From: Shewanella benthica KT99
Lineage (GTDB): Bacteria > Pseudomonadota > Gammaproteobacteria > Enterobacterales > Shewanellaceae
Assembly (NCBI RefSeq): GCF_000172075.1
Contig: NZ_ABIC01000006.1
Location: forward strand, 84,267-148,266
DNA length: 64,000 nt
Direction of reading: 5' to 3'
A program made the position numbers and the translations under genes. The notes under the pieces were generated by a model. That model ran no database searches and was not told the DNA's origin. It was given only the letters and a program-made list of their open reading frames with translations. Below are positions 8,288 to 17,669 of this stretch, piece by piece. Position 1 is the stretch's first letter. Each line of letters opens with the position of its first letter.

Positions 8288-9127
8288 GTGTTAAAAGAGG
8301 CTATCTCTTATTCTCTTGAAGAGAAGGCAAGTGTGAGAATCGTGCAAGTGACCGATCCTCACCTGTTTGCCGATCCCAATGCTCAACTCTTAGGTGTTAA
8401 TACAGCTAAGAGTCTGGAGTCTGTGCTTAATACCATAAAGGCTGTGGGTTACCCGGCAGATCTTATGTTGGCTACCGGAGATATCAGTCAAGATTATTCG
8501 GGGGAGTCGTACCACAATTTTGTGCGAGCGATAACTCCTCTCGATATGCCTTGCCATTATCTGCCCGGAAATCATGATGATCCTCGAGTTATGAATCTGC
8601 ATATGCAGGGAGCAAAGATATTCGGTCAGCGTCGAATCTTAGCCGGTAACTGGCAAATAATCATGCTGGACTCTACGGTGAGGGGCAAGCCCGGCGGACA
8701 CATGTCTGACAGTGAAATAGAGATCATTAGAAGCGCTGTTGCCGATCAACCGGAACGTCACATCTTGCTAGTGATGCATCACAATCCTATTCTGATCAAG
8801 TGCCGCTGGCTAGATCAACATTGCATGGATAATGGCAGTGACTTTATCGAGCAAGTGGCTCAAATCCCACAAGTCAAAGGCTTGCTTTGGGGTCATGTGC
8901 ACCAAGAGTTGCATAAAGAGCATCAAGGTATGCATGGCATTATTCACTTGATGTGTACGCCTTCAACTTGCATCCAATTTAAGCCGCTATCCTCTTACTT
9001 CGCACTGGATGCGAAACAACCTGGATATCGCCTGTTGGAGCTTAAAGCCGATGGCAGCATGATTACCAATGTATATCGTGTCCCCGGTGATAAATTCGCT
9101 TCCGATAGAAACGCCAGTGGTTATTAA
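8288..9127 (+). CDS. cpdA: 3',5'-cyclic-AMP phosphodiesterase CpdA
   Basis: CpdA hydrolyses cAMP to AMP and so tunes CRP activity. The metallophosphoesterase motifs appear in order: D23-P-H25, GDIS, GNHDD, a catalytic HH pair (MHHNP) and GHVH. I chose the GTG at 8288, which has AGGGT eight bases upstream and gives 279 residues, close to E. coli CpdA (275). The longer frame from 8237 would overlap the previous gene and add an unlikely hydrophobic leader. The spacing of 10 bases from the DUF1249 stop suggests one operon. Confidence 0.92.
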   Translation: MLKEAISYSLEEKASVRIVQVTDPHLFADPNAQLLGVNTAKSLESVLNTIKAVGYPADLMLATGDISQDYSGESYHNFVRAITPLDMPCHYLPGNHDDPRVMNLHMQGAKIFGQRRILAGNWQIIMLDSTVRGKPGGHMSDSEIEIIRSAVADQPERHILLVMHHNPILIKCRWLDQHCMDNGSDFIEQVAQIPQVKGLLWGHVHQELHKEHQGMHGIIHLMCTPSTCIQFKPLSSYFALDAKQPGYRLLELKADGSMITNVYRVPGDKFASDRNASGY

Positions 9128-9335
9128 TACTAATCTTGTCAGCTTGTTCAGGAGTTGATGCCAGATTTTAATGGTACGTCGCTGTAAAAATTAGCTACTT
9201 TCCCTCTCTTTGAAGCCTAATCACTTGGTAGAAACGTAAGCAAGTGTTAGCATCCTATTGATCATTTATTAAAATTATTCTCTCACTCCCCTGAGTGATT
9301 ATTCGATGATGGGAAGAATCCGCCTATGAGGAAAT

Positions 9336-9908
9336 ATGCTACTTTATATTCATGGGTTCAATAGCTCTCCATTATCAGATAAAGGGCTGGTAACAGCGCA
9401 ATTTATCGCTGAACACTATCCCGAACTGAACTTCCGTCAGCCTCAATTACCATCCACTCCCAGAGAAGCGATGGAATTACTGTCAGGATTGGTGGAATCT
9501 GCACTCGAGGATGGAGAGACGCTCACCTATATAGGTTCTTCACTTGGCGGTTATTTTGCGAGTTATTTAGCCGAAAAGTACGGTGGGCGAGCGGTATTGG
9601 TTAATCCTGCTGTGACGCCTTTCGAGCTATTCGATGGCTTTATCGGTCAGCAGTACAATCCCTATATCGATGAGTGTTATCAAGTTCTGCCTGAACATAA
9701 AGATCAGCTTGCCGCTTTTAATACTGACGTTATTCTTAACCCCGACCGATTTTTAGTGCTATTACAGTCGGGTGATGAAGTCTTGGATTATCGACAAGCA
9801 GTACAAAAATATCACTGTTGTCAGCTTTTGATTCAATCCGGTGGCGATCATAGCTTTGTGGGTTATGAAAAGCAGATGCACTCTATCTGCCAGTTTCTGT
9901 TTTCTTGA
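9336..9908 (+). CDS. yqiA: YqiA family alpha/beta-hydrolase esterase
   Basis: This is a small (190-residue) serine esterase of the YqiA family. It starts MLLYIHGFNSSP, has the nucleophile elbow G67-S-S69-L-G71, and ends with the catalytic histidine in GGDHSFVGY. The aspartate is probably that of SGDEVLDY. The natural substrate is unknown; YqiA acts on short-chain acyl esters. GAGGAAAT gives a good ribosome site for the ATG at 9336. About 200 bases separate it from cpdA, so it may have its own promoter; parE follows in the usual order. Confidence 0.92.
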   Translation: MLLYIHGFNSSPLSDKGLVTAQFIAEHYPELNFRQPQLPSTPREAMELLSGLVESALEDGETLTYIGSSLGGYFASYLAEKYGGRAVLVNPAVTPFELFDGFIGQQYNPYIDECYQVLPEHKDQLAAFNTDVILNPDRFLVLLQSGDEVLDYRQAVQKYHCCQLLIQSGGDHSFVGYEKQMHSICQFLFS

Positions 9909-9963
9909 CAATTAACCATATCGGGCCGCAACATGGCCTTAATAACTATAAATTGTGTGTGCC

Positions 9964-11850
9964 ATGACAAAACAATATACCTCTGATTCCATTGAAGTCC
10001 TGAATGGGCTAGATCCCGTTAAACGCCGTCCGGGTATGTATACCGACACCACGCGCCCAAATCATCTGGGTCAAGAGGTTATCGATAATAGTGTCGATGA
10101 AGCATTGGCGGGACATGCAACTAAGATTGAAATAACCCTGCATAAGGATAACTCGTTAGAGGTTATCGATGATGGTCGTGGTATGCCTGTGGATATTCAC
10201 CCAGAAGAGGGGATATCTGGGGTAGAGCTTATTCTCACTAAACTACATGCGGGTGCTAAGTTCTCCAACGATAACTATCAATTTTCAGGAGGTCTACACG
10301 GGGTTGGTATCTCAGTAGTGAATGCACTCTCGAGTCGTGTGGAAATTACCGTGCGACGCAGCGGTATTGTCTATGACATCGCCTTCGAACATGGTGATAT
10401 GGTCGAAGAGTTGCGAGAGACGGGAACTTGTGGCCGTAGAAATACCGGTACCAGGGTTCATTTCTGGCCTATTCCCAGTTATTTCGACTCAGCCAATTTT
10501 TCCGTATCTAAGCTGACTTATTTGTTGAAAGCTAAGGCGGTTCTCTGTCCCGGCCTTAAGATTAAATTCACTAACAAGCAGACGGATGAAGTTCAGGAGT
10601 GGCTCTATGAGAGTGGTTTGACTGATTATCTACAATCTTCGGTCAAAGATGCGCTGATGCTGCCTGAAGAGCCATTTATTGGTAGTTTACAAGGTAATAA
10701 AGAGGCGGTAGATTGGGCTATTACCTGGTTACCGGAAGGGGGAGAGTATCTTAACGAAAGTTATGTGAATCTTATTCCTACTCCCTTAGGTGGTACTCAT
10801 GTGAATGGCTTCAGGCAAGGTCTGCTCGAGTCTATGCGTGAATTTTGTGAGTTTCGTAACCTAATGCCCAGAGGCGTTAAGCTAACCCCAGAGGATATCT
10901 GGGATCGCAGCAGTTTTATCTTGTCGATCAAGTTACTGGATCCACAATTTTCCGGCCAGACCAAGGAGAAACTCTCCAGTCGTCAGAGTGCGGCGTTTGT
11001 TTCCGGCATTGTCAGAGATGCATTCAGTCTCTGGCTTAATACGAATATTGAACAGGCACTGGCGCTGGCGGAAATGTGCATTAATAATGCGCATAAACGC
11101 TTAAAGTCGGCTAAGAAGGTTGCCCGTAAGAAGGTGACGTCTGGTCCGGCACTTCCTGGTAAGTTGACCGATTGTAGTGGTCAAGATCCTATGCGTGGAG
11201 AGCTGTTTTTGGTGGAGGGTGACTCGGCGGGAGGCAGCGCTAAACAGGCTCGTGATCGAGAATTTCAAGCTATCATGCCTCTGCGTGGTAAAATCCTCAA
11301 TACTTGGGAGGTGGATGCCAGCCAGGTATTGGCGTCAGAGGAAGTACATAATATCTCGGTTGCGATAGGCTGCGATCCCGATTGCAGTGATATCTCCGAA
11401 CTTAGGTATGGAAAAATCTGTATCTTGGCCGATGCGGATTCAGATGGACTGCATATTGCTACCTTGTTATGTGCTCTGTTTATGAAACACTACAAGATCT
11501 TGGTCGAAAAGGGTCATATCTATGTGGCTATGCCTCCTCTGTTTCGTATCGACGTAGGCAAAGAGATTTTTTATGCGTTAGACGAAGCAGAAAAGCAAGG
11601 CATACTGGATCGTATTGCCGCCGAGAAGATGAAAGGTAAAGTACAGGTGACTCGATTCAAGGGGCTGGGTGAGATGAATCCACTGCAGTTACGAGAAACC
11701 ACCATGGACCCTAATACACGTCGTTTGGTGCAGTTAACCATAGATGATGTTGAAGAAACCGTAGCGCTTATGGATATGTTGCTTGCCAAGAAACGCTCAG
11801 GTGATCGTAAAATATGGTTAGAATCTAAAGGTGATCTTGCAGATTTTTAG
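9964..11850 (+). CDS. parE: DNA topoisomerase IV subunit B (ParE)
   Basis: ParE is the ATPase subunit of topoisomerase IV, which decatenates daughter chromosomes. The GHKL ATPase start (SIEVLNGLDPVKRRPGMYTDTTRPNHL), the DDGRGMP motif, the GGLHGVG loop and the TOPRIM motifs EGDSAGGSA and DADSDG are present. The ATG at 9964 aligns with the E. coli start, giving 628 residues; a GTG three codons earlier is less likely. No strong Shine-Dalgarno is visible. The gene heads a parE-propeller-parC cluster. Confidence 0.97.
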   Translation: MTKQYTSDSIEVLNGLDPVKRRPGMYTDTTRPNHLGQEVIDNSVDEALAGHATKIEITLHKDNSLEVIDDGRGMPVDIHPEEGISGVELILTKLHAGAKFSNDNYQFSGGLHGVGISVVNALSSRVEITVRRSGIVYDIAFEHGDMVEELRETGTCGRRNTGTRVHFWPIPSYFDSANFSVSKLTYLLKAKAVLCPGLKIKFTNKQTDEVQEWLYESGLTDYLQSSVKDALMLPEEPFIGSLQGNKEAVDWAITWLPEGGEYLNESYVNLIPTPLGGTHVNGFRQGLLESMREFCEFRNLMPRGVKLTPEDIWDRSSFILSIKLLDPQFSGQTKEKLSSRQSAAFVSGIVRDAFSLWLNTNIEQALALAEMCINNAHKRLKSAKKVARKKVTSGPALPGKLTDCSGQDPMRGELFLVEGDSAGGSAKQARDREFQAIMPLRGKILNTWEVDASQVLASEEVHNISVAIGCDPDCSDISELRYGKICILADADSDGLHIATLLCALFMKHYKILVEKGHIYVAMPPLFRIDVGKEIFYALDEAEKQGILDRIAAEKMKGKVQVTRFKGLGEMNPLQLRETTMDPNTRRLVQLTIDDVEETVALMDMLLAKKRSGDRKIWLESKGDLADF

Positions 11851-11895
11851 TGAAGCGCCTCCAACAATTAGAATAATTAGGCTTATAAAACAATA

Positions 11896-13059
11896 ATGTT
11901 GTTGAATCAGAAAAAAAATAAACGAAGGTGGAGCATACTGTTAGCTTGCGCTGCGGTGCTGTTTAGTCAAAAGTTACTGGCCGCACAGCCCATGATGATC
12001 ACTGTGACTAAAGGCTTCGGCTTAACTCTCTATGCCTCAGAGCTTGGTGATGCTAAACAGATGGTGCTGGGGGATAAGGGCACGCTTTTTGTCGGTTCCC
12101 ATAAGAAGGGCACCATAGTGGCTCTGGTCGATAGCAATGCCGATGGCCGAGTCGATAAACAATACACAGTAGCCAAAGGCTTAGATAATCCTGAAGCCAT
12201 CGCCTTTCATCATGGTGATCTTTATGTCGCCGTCAATGAAAAGATAGTGAGGTTTGTCGATATTGAGAACCGCTTGCGCCGACCAGGACGGGGCAAGGAG
12301 GTTTATGATCGGCTGCCGGGAAAGACCAATAAGAGCCGACGTGCGATGCACTTTGGTCCGGATGGTCGTTTGTATGTCGCGATCGGTGCACCTTGTAATG
12401 TGTGTGAGGCCGTAGCCCCCTTTGGCAGTATTATCGCCATCGATATAGAGACCGGCAGTAGTGAGCAAGTCGCAACGGGCATTCGCAGTGTGACGGGCTT
12501 CGATTGGTCGCCTATGGACGATGCCTTATGGTTTGCCGATCAAGGGCGAGACTGGATGGGGGATCGACTGCCTCCCGATGAGATTAACCGGCTAGAAAAA
12601 ACCGGAGAACACTTCGGTTTTCCCTATATTCATGCTGCTTCTGTCATAGAGCCCGCCTACGATAAACCTAAGAATCTGAAGATCACTTTGCCCAATTTCG
12701 AATTACCAGCTCATGTTGCCCCTACTGGCCTGCATTTTTATCGTGGTCAGACGTTTCCTGCTAAATATCATAATCAGATGTTTGTCGCCGAGAATGGTTC
12801 CTGGAATCGTTCGAGCAAAATCGGTTACCAGGTGGTGATGTTAGAGGTTGAACAGCAGAAAGTCGTCAAGCGCAGTACTGTGGTCAGCTTCTTAGATGGC
12901 GGTTTTCCCGTAGCCAGGCCTTACGCTTTATTAACGGCGCCCGATGGAGCCATGTATATATCAGATGATCTTAAAGGCAATATTTACCGTTTGTATTACA
13001 AAGATATTGTTAAGAAAGAAACAGAACAAACTGCGCAAGCAGAGGAAACTGAAAAATGA
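11896..13059 (+). CDS. PQQ-dependent sugar dehydrogenase-like beta-propeller
   Basis: The 387-residue protein belongs to the sorbosone/soluble glucose dehydrogenase-like family of six-bladed propellers. An N-terminal hydrophobic segment ending in LLAAQP looks like a signal peptide, so it is probably periplasmic. Family motifs include [18 protein letters not shown], a Cys pair in [30 protein letters not shown] and [11 protein letters not shown]. The substrate is unknown, and whether PQQ is bound cannot be told from sequence. Its TGA overlaps the parC ATG (ATGA), which implies translational coupling to an essential topoisomerase subunit, an odd pairing by function. I recall the same arrangement in other Shewanella genomes. 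Confidence 0.85.
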   Translation: MLLNQKKNKRRWSILLACAAVLFSQKLLAAQPMMITVTKGFGLTLYASELGDAKQMVLGDKGTLFVGSHKKGTIVALVDSNADGRVDKQYTVAKGLDNPEAIAFHHGDLYVAVNEKIVRFVDIENRLRRPGRGKEVYDRLPGKTNKSRRAMHFGPDGRLYVAIGAPCNVCEAVAPFGSIIAIDIETGSSEQVATGIRSVTGFDWSPMDDALWFADQGRDWMGDRLPPDEINRLEKTGEHFGFPYIHAASVIEPAYDKPKNLKITLPNFELPAHVAPTGLHFYRGQTFPAKYHNQMFVAENGSWNRSSKIGYQVVMLEVEQQKVVKRSTVVSFLDGGFPVARPYALLTAPDGAMYISDDLKGNIYRLYYKDIVKKETEQTAQAEETEK

Positions 13060-15329
13060 GTGATGCGATAAATTTAAGTCTCGATGGCGTAGAGCAGATG
13101 TCGATGCGCCGCTTTACGGAAGATGCGTATCTAAATTATTCCATGTACGTCATCATGGATCGGGCCTTGCCACATATTGGTGATGGATTAAAACCGGTTC
13201 AACGTCGTATCATCTATGCCATGAGTGAATTGGGTCTATCGGCTCAGTCTAAGCATAAGAAATCAGCCCGTACCGTAGGTGATGTGTTAGGTAAGTACCA
13301 TCCCCATGGGGATAGTGCCTGCTATGAGGCTATGGTACTGATGGCGCAGCCTTTCTCATATCGATATCCCTTGGTCGATGGTCAGGGAAACTGGGGAGCA
13401 CCGGATGATCCCAAATCATTCGCCGCCATGCGTTATACCGAAGCGAGATTATCGAAGTTTTCAGAGGTCCTGCTCAGTGAGCTAGGGCAAGGCACTGTCG
13501 ATTGGGGAGTTAACTTCGACGGCACGATGAAAGAGCCCTTGGTGCTACCGTCTCGTCTGCCGCATATTTTGCTCAATGGTATTACCGGCATAGCCGTGGG
13601 CATGGCGACAGATGTACCGCCACACAACACCCGTGAATTAGTGGCTGCATGTGTCGAATTACTGGATAACCCTAAAGCAGATCTCGAACGCTTGATGGAG
13701 TTTGTGCCTGGACCCGACTATCCAACCGAGGCGGAGATTATTACTCCCAGGGCGGATATCGCTAAGATCTATTCGACAGGTAAAGGTTCGATAAAGGCGC
13801 GAGCCGTTTATGCTGTTGAGAGTGGCGAAATTGTTATCACTGCTTTGCCACATCAGGCCAGTGGCGGCAAGATTTTAGAACAGATTGCCGCGCAGATGCA
13901 GGCCAAGAAACTGCCTATGGTGGTCGATCTCAGGGATGAATCTGACCACGAGAACCCGGTCCGTATCATTGTGGTGCCGCGTTCAAATCGCGTCGATTGT
14001 GATCAACTGATGGCCCACCTTTTTGCGACGACGGATCTGCAGAAAAATTTCCGAGTGAACCTGAATATTATAGGGCTGAACGGGAAACCTCAAGTCAAAG
14101 GGCTTAAACAGATCCTCACCGAATGGTTGGAATTTCGTTTAACTACCGTGACTCGAAGAATCACCCACAGATTGGATAAGGTCTTATCCAGGTTACATAT
14201 TTTGGATGCCTTGATGGTTGCCTTCCTTAATATCGACGAGGTGATCGAGATCATCCGCTATAAGGAGAACCCCAAGACTGAATTGATGTCACGGTTCCAG
14301 ATTTCCGAGATTCAAGCCGATGCTATTTTAGATCTTAAGTTACGCCATCTGGCCAAGCTTGAAGAGGTGAAGATCACATCGGAGCAGGATGAGCTGGAAG
14401 TCGAGCGAGATAAGCTAGAGTTGCTGCTTAGCTCGGATAGGCGCCTGAAGACCCTGATTAAGAAAGAGCTTATACATGATGGTGAGACCTACGGTGATGA
14501 TAGACGTTCTCCATTGGTGGAGCGTAGCGAGTCTAAGGCACTGACTGAGCAAGAGTTAGCTCCGGTAGAGGCCGTGACTGTCGTCTTGTCTGAGAAAGGT
14601 TGGGTTCGCTGCGCCAAGGGACATGATATCGATGGTCATGCACTGTCTTACAAGTCCGGAGATGGTTTCCTCTGTTCTGCGGTAGGTCGAAGTAATCAGC
14701 CTGCGGTATTTATAGGCTCAACCGGTAGATCGTTTGCAACCGATACTCATACCTTGCCTTCGGCGAGAAGCCAAGGTGAGCCGATCACCACACGTTTTAA
14801 TCTGTCACCCGGTGAAGTGATGGAGCATCTCTTGCTTGGTGATGATGAGAAGTTCTATCTGCTAGCGTCGGATGCAGGTTATGGTTTTGTCGGCTCATAT
14901 AAGGATATGGTATCGAGGAATAAAGCCGGTAAAGCCCTGCTCAGCCTACCGGCTAACGCCAAAGTGATTAAACCTCAGTTGGTGGATAAGTCGAAAGTCG
15001 AGTCGATTCTGGCCATCACCAATGAAGGTAGAATGTTGCTATTCTCTATGGAATCCTTGCCCCAGTTATCTAAGGGTAAAGGGAATAAGATCATAGGTAT
15101 CCCAACTGAAAGAGCGAAGAATAGAGAAGAGTTGCTCATCCACCTGCATGTGGTGCCCGAAGATATTTCGGTGACTCTTTGGGCCGGTAAGCGCAAGCTA
15201 ACCCTGAAACCAAGCGATTTGGAGCATTATCGTGGGGAACGGGGCAGGAGAGGGGCGAAACTGCCACGGGGATTACAACGTGTCGATAGCGTAGAGCTAG
15301 GCGATGGTAACAGTGAGTCTATCGACTAG
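13056..15329 (+). CDS. parC: DNA topoisomerase IV subunit A (ParC)
   Basis: ParC is the DNA-cleaving subunit of topoisomerase IV. The catalytic tyrosine is Y127 in [10 protein letters not shown]. The quinolone-determining region reads [11 protein letters not shown] (81-91) with the susceptible-type serine (S87) and glutamate (E91). Length is 757 residues, normal for the family, and includes the C-terminal propeller. The gene overlaps the upstream propeller gene by four bases and ends at a strong terminator. Confidence 0.97.
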   Translation: MSDAINLSLDGVEQMSMRRFTEDAYLNYSMYVIMDRALPHIGDGLKPVQRRIIYAMSELGLSAQSKHKKSARTVGDVLGKYHPHGDSACYEAMVLMAQPFSYRYPLVDGQGNWGAPDDPKSFAAMRYTEARLSKFSEVLLSELGQGTVDWGVNFDGTMKEPLVLPSRLPHILLNGITGIAVGMATDVPPHNTRELVAACVELLDNPKADLERLMEFVPGPDYPTEAEIITPRADIAKIYSTGKGSIKARAVYAVESGEIVITALPHQASGGKILEQIAAQMQAKKLPMVVDLRDESDHENPVRIIVVPRSNRVDCDQLMAHLFATTDLQKNFRVNLNIIGLNGKPQVKGLKQILTEWLEFRLTTVTRRITHRLDKVLSRLHILDALMVAFLNIDEVIEIIRYKENPKTELMSRFQISEIQADAILDLKLRHLAKLEEVKITSEQDELEVERDKLELLLSSDRRLKTLIKKELIHDGETYGDDRRSPLVERSESKALTEQELAPVEAVTVVLSEKGWVRCAKGHDIDGHALSYKSGDGFLCSAVGRSNQPAVFIGSTGRSFATDTHTLPSARSQGEPITTRFNLSPGEVMEHLLLGDDEKFYLLASDAGYGFVGSYKDMVSRNKAGKALLSLPANAKVIKPQLVDKSKVESILAITNEGRMLLFSMESLPQLSKGKGNKIIGIPTERAKNREELLIHLHVVPEDISVTLWAGKRKLTLKPSDLEHYRGERGRRGAKLPRGLQRVDSVELGDGNSESID

Positions 15330-15355
15330 CTAATCACGAGTCTGAGATGAAAACG

Positions 15356-15375
15356 CTGCCGATGGCAGTTTTTTT
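15356..15375 (+). terminator. Rho-independent terminator of parC
   Basis: CTGCC (15356-15360) pairs with GGCAG (15364-15368) over a 3-base loop, followed by seven T. Confidence 0.8.
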
Positions 15376-15423
15376 ATCTGAATTTTTTATTGAAATAACC
15401 AGATAAGAGTCGTTTGTTGCTTA

Positions 15424-15615
15424 TCAGGCCACTTGGTAATATTTGGGCTCTATGTCCAGTTGTCTCTGGATTATCTGGTCAGCCATCTTAGTACATTTAC
15501 CACATTGACTCCCTACACCCAAACGTTGCTTCACATCAGCTAGAGAGACATCTCCCTGACTAACGGCTGCTTTTATTTGTGTATCGGTAACGGCGAAGCA
15601 AAGACAAACGTACAT
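15424..15615 (-). CDS. bfd: Bacterioferritin-associated ferredoxin Bfd
   Basis: Bfd is a small [2Fe-2S] protein that reduces bacterioferritin so that stored iron is released. The 63-residue sequence has the four cluster cysteines in the BFD arrangement: C4 and C6 (MYVCLCFAV) and C38, C41 (SQCGKC). No bacterioferritin gene is adjacent. A Fur-box-like sequence lies about 40 bases upstream, consistent with induction in iron starvation. It stands alone on the minus strand. Confidence 0.92.
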   Translation of the reverse strand: MYVCLCFAVTDTQIKAAVSQGDVSLADVKQRLGVGSQCGKCTKMADQIIQRQLDIEPKYYQVA

Positions 15616-15652
15616 AGATATAGGCCCCCTAACAAGATGAGCGAATTATAAA

Positions 15653-15667
15653 TGAAAACGATTCTCA
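15653..15667 (-). promoter_or_regulatory. Fur box upstream of bfd
   Basis: On the minus strand TGAGAAT-C-GTTTTCA matches the 7-1-7 Fur pattern TGATAAT-N-ATTATCA in 11 of 14 positions. Its location just upstream of an iron-release gene supports it. Confidence 0.65.
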
Positions 15668-15777
15668 ATGCTAATATCAAAAGCGTATAAGTCAAAATAG
15701 AAACTCTGCTAGCTGTTATACCTAAGTGTGAGTGACGTCTGAAAAATGAAAAAACTGGCGCTGCTGATCATTCGATA

Positions 15778-16704
15778 CTAGTAACCGCGCTCAAAGTTGA
15801 CTTCATGGGAGAGTCGCTCGCCTCTTAGCAGCTTATGGTAGTTATCGGCAAAGATCTCGACCACCTGCTCGGGAAAACTAGGGGCGGCAATATGTGGCGT
15901 TATGATGACATTATCCAGTGTCCATATGGGATGATGTTGCGATAATGGCTCCTGGTTGAAGACATCTAATATTGCATTCTGGTGGATGTTTTCCTTTAGT
16001 TGTAAATACAGAGCATCGAGATCCAGTACATCTCCTCTGCCTAGATTAAATAAAATACCAGCGGATTTTATCAGTGATAAGGTCTGGGCGTTGAGCGCTC
16101 CTCTGGTATCTGGTGTGCTTGGAAGTATGCTGGCAATAGCATCAGCCAGGGGCAGATAGTGGTGCAGGTTTGCTAGGGTATCGACATCATCGAAACCAAT
16201 CGTTGGCTTAGCTCCTCGGTTTATCCCTGTGACATGCATGCCAAAGTGCTTCGCAGTTTGGGCAATATGCTTGGCTATATTACCCGTTCCAAGCAGAAGT
16301 AAATGCTGACCCTGAAGGGTCTTGAAGCTGGCTGGACGCCAAATTTTCTGCGCCTGTTGTGATCTGTATATCGTGTGTCCTCTCTGGTGAGCAAGTAGAT
16401 AACCAAACAAGTATTCGCTCATCAAGGGGCCGAATATGCCTCTGACATTGGTCAGCCGATAGTCTTTTCTTTGGTGCGGCTTGACCAAGGCATCGACGCC
16501 GGCTATGGTCGATTGCATCCAGATAATATGCTTACCATGAGGCAGTAGCGGCGCGGCGAGAGAAGGCTCTGCCAGCCAAATATTGGCTGGTGAAATCTGC
16601 TGGGTTTCATCACCCAGAATTTCAATTTCAGGGAGGTGACAGGATTGCAGTAAAGATCTATATCGCTCATTATCACCGGTGAGTAATAGTAACTTGTATC
16701 TCAT
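15778..16704 (-). CDS. D-2-hydroxyacid dehydrogenase
   Basis: The enzyme belongs to the D-isomer-specific 2-hydroxyacid dehydrogenases, which reduce 2-keto acids with NAD(P)H. The nucleotide-binding motif G149-T-G-N-I-A154 is followed by an NRG turn; the catalytic arginine lies in NLGRGDV, the glutamate in DVFNQEPL and the histidine in ITPHIAAPS. The 308-residue length and a short N-terminal domain resemble glyoxylate/hydroxypyruvate reductase A types. The exact substrate cannot be assigned. It is a stand-alone minus-strand gene. Confidence 0.87.
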   Translation of the reverse strand: MRYKLLLLTGDNERYRSLLQSCHLPEIEILGDETQQISPANIWLAEPSLAAPLLPHGKHIIWMQSTIAGVDALVKPHQRKDYRLTNVRGIFGPLMSEYLFGYLLAHQRGHTIYRSQQAQKIWRPASFKTLQGQHLLLLGTGNIAKHIAQTAKHFGMHVTGINRGAKPTIGFDDVDTLANLHHYLPLADAIASILPSTPDTRGALNAQTLSLIKSAGILFNLGRGDVLDLDALYLQLKENIHQNAILDVFNQEPLSQHHPIWTLDNVIITPHIAAPSFPEQVVEIFADNYHKLLRGERLSHEVNFERGY

Positions 16705-16976
16705 CTTCAGCCCCCTTATTCTACTGAATAATCTTGTCTATGGATCTTGCATGTGGAACGTATTATTTCAGTATTTCATTAACTTGGGTCTTTGATCTAT
16801 CCTTGGCTCAATGAGATTTCAACAGCGACATAGGCAAATTTAGCCGAGTTTACCTATAGTTTAGGTTGCTATTGAATTTTTGCGCAATAAATTCGATTTT
16901 GCTGTGAAGCCCTGCTTGCGATAGTGTTACTGAGTCTCATCGGCAGGCTTTGAAATTGGGTAAATGTTGGTCTGAA

Positions 16977-17669
16977 TTATGCTTGCAGAGCCTTCATTGC
17001 TCGACCCGGGAATTTAGTAAATATGCCATCAACCCCCATCTGTTGTAACTGAGCCATATCCGATGCTTCATCGACTGTGTATACAAAGACTTTTAGTCCA
17101 CGTGATTGAGCTTGTGTCACTATCTCTTGAGTCAGGCAACTGAGACTCAGGTGCAGCGAGTATGCATCGAGCCGGCGGCTTATTTTTAGGCTAGCCGAAG
17201 TAATCCCTCTGAATAAAGGTGCCACTAAAGCTTGAGGAAACCGCTGGCGGAATTTTTCTAGGAAACCGTGGTGAAAGGATGAAATAATTAGCTTTTCGGC
17301 TGAGAAATTTAATTGATTAATTAGCTTAGGGTAAGTATCGATAAATACCTCTAAGCAGTTCATCCCCTTGAGTTCTATGTTCACCAGGCAGTTATGCTGG
17401 TTTAGGTAGTTCATCACCTGCCAAAGTGTGGGGATAGGTTCACCCTCAACTCTGAGGGAGTCGAGATAACTGCGGCTTACCTCTTCTATTAACCCGGTGC
17501 CATTACTCTTGTTATCTAAGCGACAGTCGTGGAAGACATAGAGTTCACCTTCAACATTATGAATATCGAACTCGATGGCACGTGCGCCTAATTCGATCGC
17601 CTTCTTCATGGCCGCCATGGTATTTTCCGGCGCGTATCCACTGGCGCCTCTATGGGAAAAAATAATCAT
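16977..17669 (-). CDS. Glycerophosphodiester phosphodiesterase
   Basis: The protein hydrolyses glycerophosphodiesters to glycerol 3-phosphate and an alcohol. The family signature HRGASGYAPENT (residues 6-17) and the metal-binding EFDIHN (33-38) are present, and the later VNIELKG and KVFVYTVD motifs complete the barrel. At 230 residues without a signal peptide it is a cytoplasmic UgpQ-like form. Its ATG shares one base with the stop of the upstream channel gene (TAATG), so the two are translationally coupled. Confidence 0.9.
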   Translation of the reverse strand: MIIFSHRGASGYAPENTMAAMKKAIELGARAIEFDIHNVEGELYVFHDCRLDNKSNGTGLIEEVSRSYLDSLRVEGEPIPTLWQVMNYLNQHNCLVNIELKGMNCLEVFIDTYPKLINQLNFSAEKLIISSFHHGFLEKFRQRFPQALVAPLFRGITSASLKISRRLDAYSLHLSLSCLTQEIVTQAQSRGLKVFVYTVDEASDMAQLQQMGVDGIFTKFPGRAMKALQA

